This document shows, piece by piece, positions 1-2,574 of a DNA stretch of 5,272 nt. The notes beneath the pieces were generated by a model. That model made no database searches, was not told the origin of the DNA, and saw only the letters and a list, made by a program, of their open reading frames with translations. The stretch is from Candidatus Aminicenantota bacterium (lineage in GTDB: Bacteria > Acidobacteriota > Aminicenantia > UBA2199), in the NCBI GenBank assembly GCA_020355945.1, contig CP070627.1, forward strand, positions 2,145,912 to 2,151,183. Reading direction: 5' to 3'. How positions within the stretch are numbered: position 1 is the first letter of the stretch; the number at the start of each line of letters is the position of its first letter. The position numbers and the translations under genes were made by a program.

Positions 1-321
1 AGTTTGCACTGCAATTACTATGATAACGTGGCTTCCGGGACAGAGGTCATCTATTTTCACGACGATCAAAAAGGAAAACAGGCAGCGGAAGTCTTGCTTC
101 GTCACCTGGTGAATCACCTGGGACTGGCAGACCGGGGCTTAATTCCCAGGAAAGAAGGAGAATTGGGATTTCATGTATTGAGCCAGACAAACGCGCCGTA
201 TGTCATTGCCGAACCTTTCTTTATCAGCAACGATCAAGACCTGGCCCGGGCCCAGGAAGACCTGGAGGGATTGGCCCGGGCATACGCCAAAGCCATCGAA
301 GAAATCGCAGAAATGATCTAA
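1..321 (+). CDS. N-acetylmuramoyl-L-alanine amidase (Amidase_3), C-terminal part
   Basis: The frame is open from base 1 to a TAA at 319-321, giving 106 visible residues; the gene begins upstream of the window, so no start is assigned and the TTG at base 4 is probably internal. Seen: an opening SLHCN, matching the S-x-H-x-N zinc-ligand motif of Amidase_3 enzymes; GTEV at visible residues 13-16; DRG at 44-46, the usual 'LxDRGv' position; and EPFFISN at 71-77, whose Glu fits the catalytic glutamate of the family's 'E-x-x-F-x-S/T-N' motif. The C-terminal helix (about 80-106) matches the family's final helix. Known of the family: these zinc hydrolases cut the bond between N-acetylmuramic acid and the peptide stem of peptidoglycan, usually outside the cytoplasm, in cell separation, wall turnover or spore processes. 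The signal peptide and other zinc ligands lie outside the window, so location and specific role cannot be judged. Confidence 0.86.
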   Translation, partial: SLHCNYYDNVASGTEVIYFHDDQKGKQAAEVLLRHLVNHLGLADRGLIPRKEGELGFHVLSQTNAPYVIAEPFFISNDQDLARAQEDLEGLARAYAKAIEEIAEMI

Positions 322-340
322 GAAGCTGCTGTGAAAAAAG

Positions 341-407
341 CCCACGAATTACACGAATTACACGAAAGAAAAACAAAAAAATCTGTGTAAATCTGTGTAC
401 TCTGTGG
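341..407. repeat. Intergenic hairpin built from two tandem repeats
   Basis: The left arm holds a 9-bp unit CACGAATTA at 343-351 and 352-360, followed by a partial third copy. The right arm holds a 10-bp unit AATCTGTGTA at 380-389 and 390-399, followed by a diverged TCTGTGG. The arms are imperfectly complementary: CCAC 342-345 pairs with GTGG 404-407, TACAC 350-354 with GTGTA 395-399, and TACAC 359-363 with GTGTA 385-389, around an A-rich loop. From memory, such CACGAATTACACGAA-type units occur as interspersed intergenic repeats in several environmental bacteria; this was not checked. It lies 19 bp after the amidase stop codon. Confidence 0.75.
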
Positions 408-419
408 TTCTCTTTTTTT
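342..419 (+). terminator. Possible terminator after the amidase gene
   Basis: The repeat-derived hairpin (342-407) is followed 5 bases later by a run of seven T (413-419), and it stands between the amidase stop codon and the symporter promoter. This is a plausible place for intrinsic termination. However, the stem is long, interrupted and not GC-rich, so it is a weak terminator by sequence and the assignment is an inference. Confidence 0.3.
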
Positions 420-445
420 CATCCTGGAATTAGCCTGGTTTTTAT

Positions 446-474
446 TTGACTTTTCCCCTGTAATAGGTTATATA
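446..474 (+). promoter_or_regulatory. Sigma70-like promoter of the symporter gene
   Basis: A -35-like TTGACT (446-451) is separated by 17 bp from a -10-like TATATA (469-474); an alternative -10, TATATT, begins at 471. Transcription would start near 481, giving a leader of about 45 nt before the ATG at 526. It lies downstream of the hairpin repeat, which fits an independent transcription unit. Seen by eye only; no transcription data. Confidence 0.5.
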
Positions 475-525
475 TTTGATTTATTATTTTCATAAAATAG
501 ACATCAATAAAAACCGAGGTTAATT

Positions 526-1929
526 ATGGATGAAATTGTAAAATTTATCGACAACATTTTCGTTAAATACTGGGAATACGTCGGAGGATATGCCCTTTTG
601 ATCATGTTGGTACCCACCGGGCTCTACTTTGCGTTTAAGTTCAGGTTTCTTCACGTAACCAAACTGGGTCATGCGTTAAAGGTCATCATGGGCAAATATG
701 ATCGAAAAGAAGATACCGGGGATATCAATCATTTTCGTGCCCTGACCACCGCATTATCAGCCACAGTGGGAACCGGTAATATTGTTGGCGTTGCCCTGGC
801 CATTTATTACGGTGGTCCCGGGGCCATATTCTGGATGTGGGTGACCGGCTTTTTAGGGATGGTTCTTAAATTTGTCGAATGCACCCTGTCCTTTAAATTC
901 AGGAAAGTTCATAAGGATGGTTCTATCTCGGGAGGTCCCATGTACTACATGGAAATGGGACTAAAAAAGAAACTGGGGCCTTTCGCCAAAATAATGGCGG
1001 TTATTTTTGCCACAGCTACCATTTTATGTTCATTGGGAACGGGAAATATGGCCCAATCCAACTCCATATCGGATGCTTTGAAAACAAATTATAACATCCC
1101 CGAGCTGCTCACCGCATTTGCTGTCACTTTTGTCGTACTGCTGGTTATTGTGGGGGGAATAAAAAGAATTGCAGAAGTCACTTCAAAACTGGTCCCCTTT
1201 ATGGCTGTCTTCTATTTTGTCAGCGCTATTGCCATTATTATCGTCTTCATCGAGGAAATTCCCGCGACATTTGTGATGATTTTTAAATCCGCCTTTACCG
1301 GGACTGCAGCAACAGGTGGATTTATTGGCTCGGTTTTTCTTATCACTCTTAGAAAAGGGATAGCCAGGGGACTGTTCTCCAATGAAGCGGGTCAGGGCTC
1401 GGCTGCCATTGCTCATGCCGCCGCCAAAACCAAACACCCGGTCAGGGAAGGACTGGTAGCATCCGTCGGCCCCTTAGTCGATACCCTGATCATCTGTACC
1501 CTAACCGCTTTAGTTATTATACTCACCGGGGCATGGAAAAGTGGTATAGAAGGAGTGGGAATGACTCTTGAAGGTTTCTCAATAGGGCTTGGCCGGATCG
1601 GGTTGCAAGGTTTAGCCGGGCATGTGGTTGCCGGCGGACTCCTTCTTTTTGCCTTCTCTACCATTATCTCCTGGTCCTATTATGGAACCAGGGGGGCTGA
1701 GTATCTCCTGGGTGAAAAATTTATTAAACCTTACCGATACCTTTACGGCGTTTTTGTCTTCCTGGGCGCCATTGGTAAAATCGATATCGTATGGCATTTT
1801 GTCGATATGGTGATTACCTTTATGACCATCCCGAATTTGATTGCTATTATTTTATTGGCACCGATTGTGAAACAAGAGACACAAAAATACTTTGATTACA
1901 TGAAAAAACCAGGGATTAACAACTATTAG
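526..1929 (+). CDS. Sodium:alanine/glycine symporter, AGCS family
   Basis: A complete 467-residue protein, within the family's usual 440-540. The ATG at 526 is preceded by GAGG (516-519) with 6-nt spacing, which supports this start. AGCS-type (TC 2.A.25) motifs appear in order: ATVGTGN (79-85) and GGPG (96-99) in the second membrane segment; SGGPMYYME (135-143); GTGNMAQSNS (171-180); and FSNEAGQGSA (284-293). About 10-11 hydrophobic segments can be seen (roughly 15-37, 73-95, 100-122, 153-172, 194-212, 222-243, 263-278, 308-334, 363-386, 404-422, 426-448), fitting the LeuT-like fold of the family. Known of the family: import of alanine or glycine, sometimes D-alanine or other small amino acids, driven by a Na+ gradient across the cytoplasmic membrane. 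The exact substrate cannot be read from the sequence. It has its own likely promoter, and its neighbours do not suggest a pathway role. I see no missing motif, frameshift or truncation. Confidence 0.96.
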   Translation: MDEIVKFIDNIFVKYWEYVGGYALLIMLVPTGLYFAFKFRFLHVTKLGHALKVIMGKYDRKEDTGDINHFRALTTALSATVGTGNIVGVALAIYYGGPGAIFWMWVTGFLGMVLKFVECTLSFKFRKVHKDGSISGGPMYYMEMGLKKKLGPFAKIMAVIFATATILCSLGTGNMAQSNSISDALKTNYNIPELLTAFAVTFVVLLVIVGGIKRIAEVTSKLVPFMAVFYFVSAIAIIIVFIEEIPATFVMIFKSAFTGTAATGGFIGSVFLITLRKGIARGLFSNEAGQGSAAIAHAAAKTKHPVREGLVASVGPLVDTLIICTLTALVIILTGAWKSGIEGVGMTLEGFSIGLGRIGLQGLAGHVVAGGLLLFAFSTIISWSYYGTRGAEYLLGEKFIKPYRYLYGVFVFLGAIGKIDIVWHFVDMVITFMTIPNLIAIILLAPIVKQETQKYFDYMKKPGINNY

Positions 1930-2115
1930 AAAAAATTTCGGTATTTCCAGGAAATAACCAAACAAATAACAAAAATTGTTGCGTGAGAAATTTATGTTCT
2001 AAAAAACAGATAATCGCTGAAATAAAGATATAAATTTCATTTCAGTCAGTAGTCAGAGCACTCAAAAGTTGTTAGAAAAAAATTAAAAAAAATATGGTCA
2101 TCGAGATGCTTCAAA

Positions 2116-2149
2116 ATGCAGTATATAAAATAAAATCAGACTCCTTGGT
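2116..2149. repeat. Imperfect direct repeat, copy A
   Basis: This copy begins ATGCAGT, passes through an ATAT and A-rich middle, and ends TCAGACTCCTTGGT (2136-2149). Copy B at 2186-2220 has the same order of blocks (ATGCTGT, ATAT, AAAA, TCAGACTTCCCGGT). About 26 of 36 aligned positions agree, with a best block of 11 of 14. The copies start 70 bp apart, a spacing close to seven helical turns. They may be a pair of regulator sites or remnants of a duplicated repeat. Confidence 0.4.
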
Positions 2150-2171
2150 AAAAATGCAACAATTTTGAGTA

Positions 2172-2240
2172 TTTACAAACAAAATATGCTGTGATATTTT
2201 TAAAAGTCAGACTTCCCGGTCGATACAAAATGAATATAAT
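2172..2240 (+). promoter_or_regulatory. Candidate promoter elements for the NRPS gene
   Basis: Two alternatives are visible. One is TTTACA (2172-2177), a 17-bp spacer, then TATTTT (2195-2200) preceded by TG at 2192-2193, as in extended -10 promoters. The other is a perfect TATAAT (2235-2240) with no good -35, but with direct-repeat copy B just upstream, which would suit an activator-dependent promoter. Either would give the NRPS mRNA a leader of over 300 nt. AT-rich DNA yields such matches by chance, so confidence is low. Confidence 0.28.
2186..2220. repeat. Imperfect direct repeat, copy B
   Basis: Second copy of the repeat at 2116-2149, ending TCAGACTTCCCGGT (2207-2220). It ends 14 bp before a perfect TATAAT (2235-2240), so a protein bound here could contact RNA polymerase. 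That functional reading is inference only. Confidence 0.4.
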
Positions 2241-2574
2241 AAAGACATACTCAAACCTCAACACCATAGTTGCGAATTAAAAGCGTTTATCCATTGTGAA
2301 TCGTAAATTGGGCGGTGCGTTGCGGGTTGTCGTGGAGGAGGAGTCTGTATATCAAAAATCGGAATTAGCCTTTAAGGGCGGCAGCTTACTTAAATTTTTA
2401 CCTTTTTTTAGGTTTCCCAATAGACCGTCCGACAGCGGGAACACAACCGAATTGAGCGCTGATAAACAATGATTACCGTGTCTAAAGGGCAGATTTGATT
2501 CATTAGCTGTTAAATTCGTATAACCAGGATCCGGGGTAGTGATTTGCACCTTTGCATTTGAGAGGCTAAAAAAA

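Larger units (their letters stand above)
1930..2574. other. 645-bp non-coding gap upstream of the NRPS gene
   Basis: No convincing gene on either strand. The first ~350 bp are strongly AT-rich with many stop codons. They contain a perfect palindrome TATTTCCAGGAAATA (1942-1956) just after the symporter stop, a 7-bp inverted repeat CTGAAAT/ATTTCAG (2017-2023 and 2039-2045, 15-nt loop), and the paired direct repeats and promoter-like elements listed separately. No hairpin followed by a T-run is evident, so no symporter terminator is called. The part from about 2300 to 2560 is richer in GC and open in one + frame between stops at 2278 and 2470. It lacks a good start or ribosome-binding site, so it may be an untranslated leader or decayed coding sequence. 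Confidence 0.6.

Noticed and set aside
426..436. The 11-mer GGAATTAGCCT occurs at 426-436 and 2361-2371
   Set aside because: A few matches of this length are expected by chance in a window of this size, and the flanking sequence does not agree.
1183..1797. Minus-strand ORFs within the symporter gene
   Set aside because: They are shadows of a well-conserved membrane protein gene, with no motifs of their own.
1942..1956. Palindrome TATTTCCAGGAAATA considered as a symporter terminator
   Set aside because: The stem is AT-rich with a very short loop and no following T-run; an operator role is possible but unsupported.
2296..2472. Short + strand ORF (GTG start, 58 codons) upstream of the NRPS
   Set aside because: No ribosome-binding site, no recognisable family, and the frame is open only over a short GC-richer stretch, so chance is sufficient to explain it.
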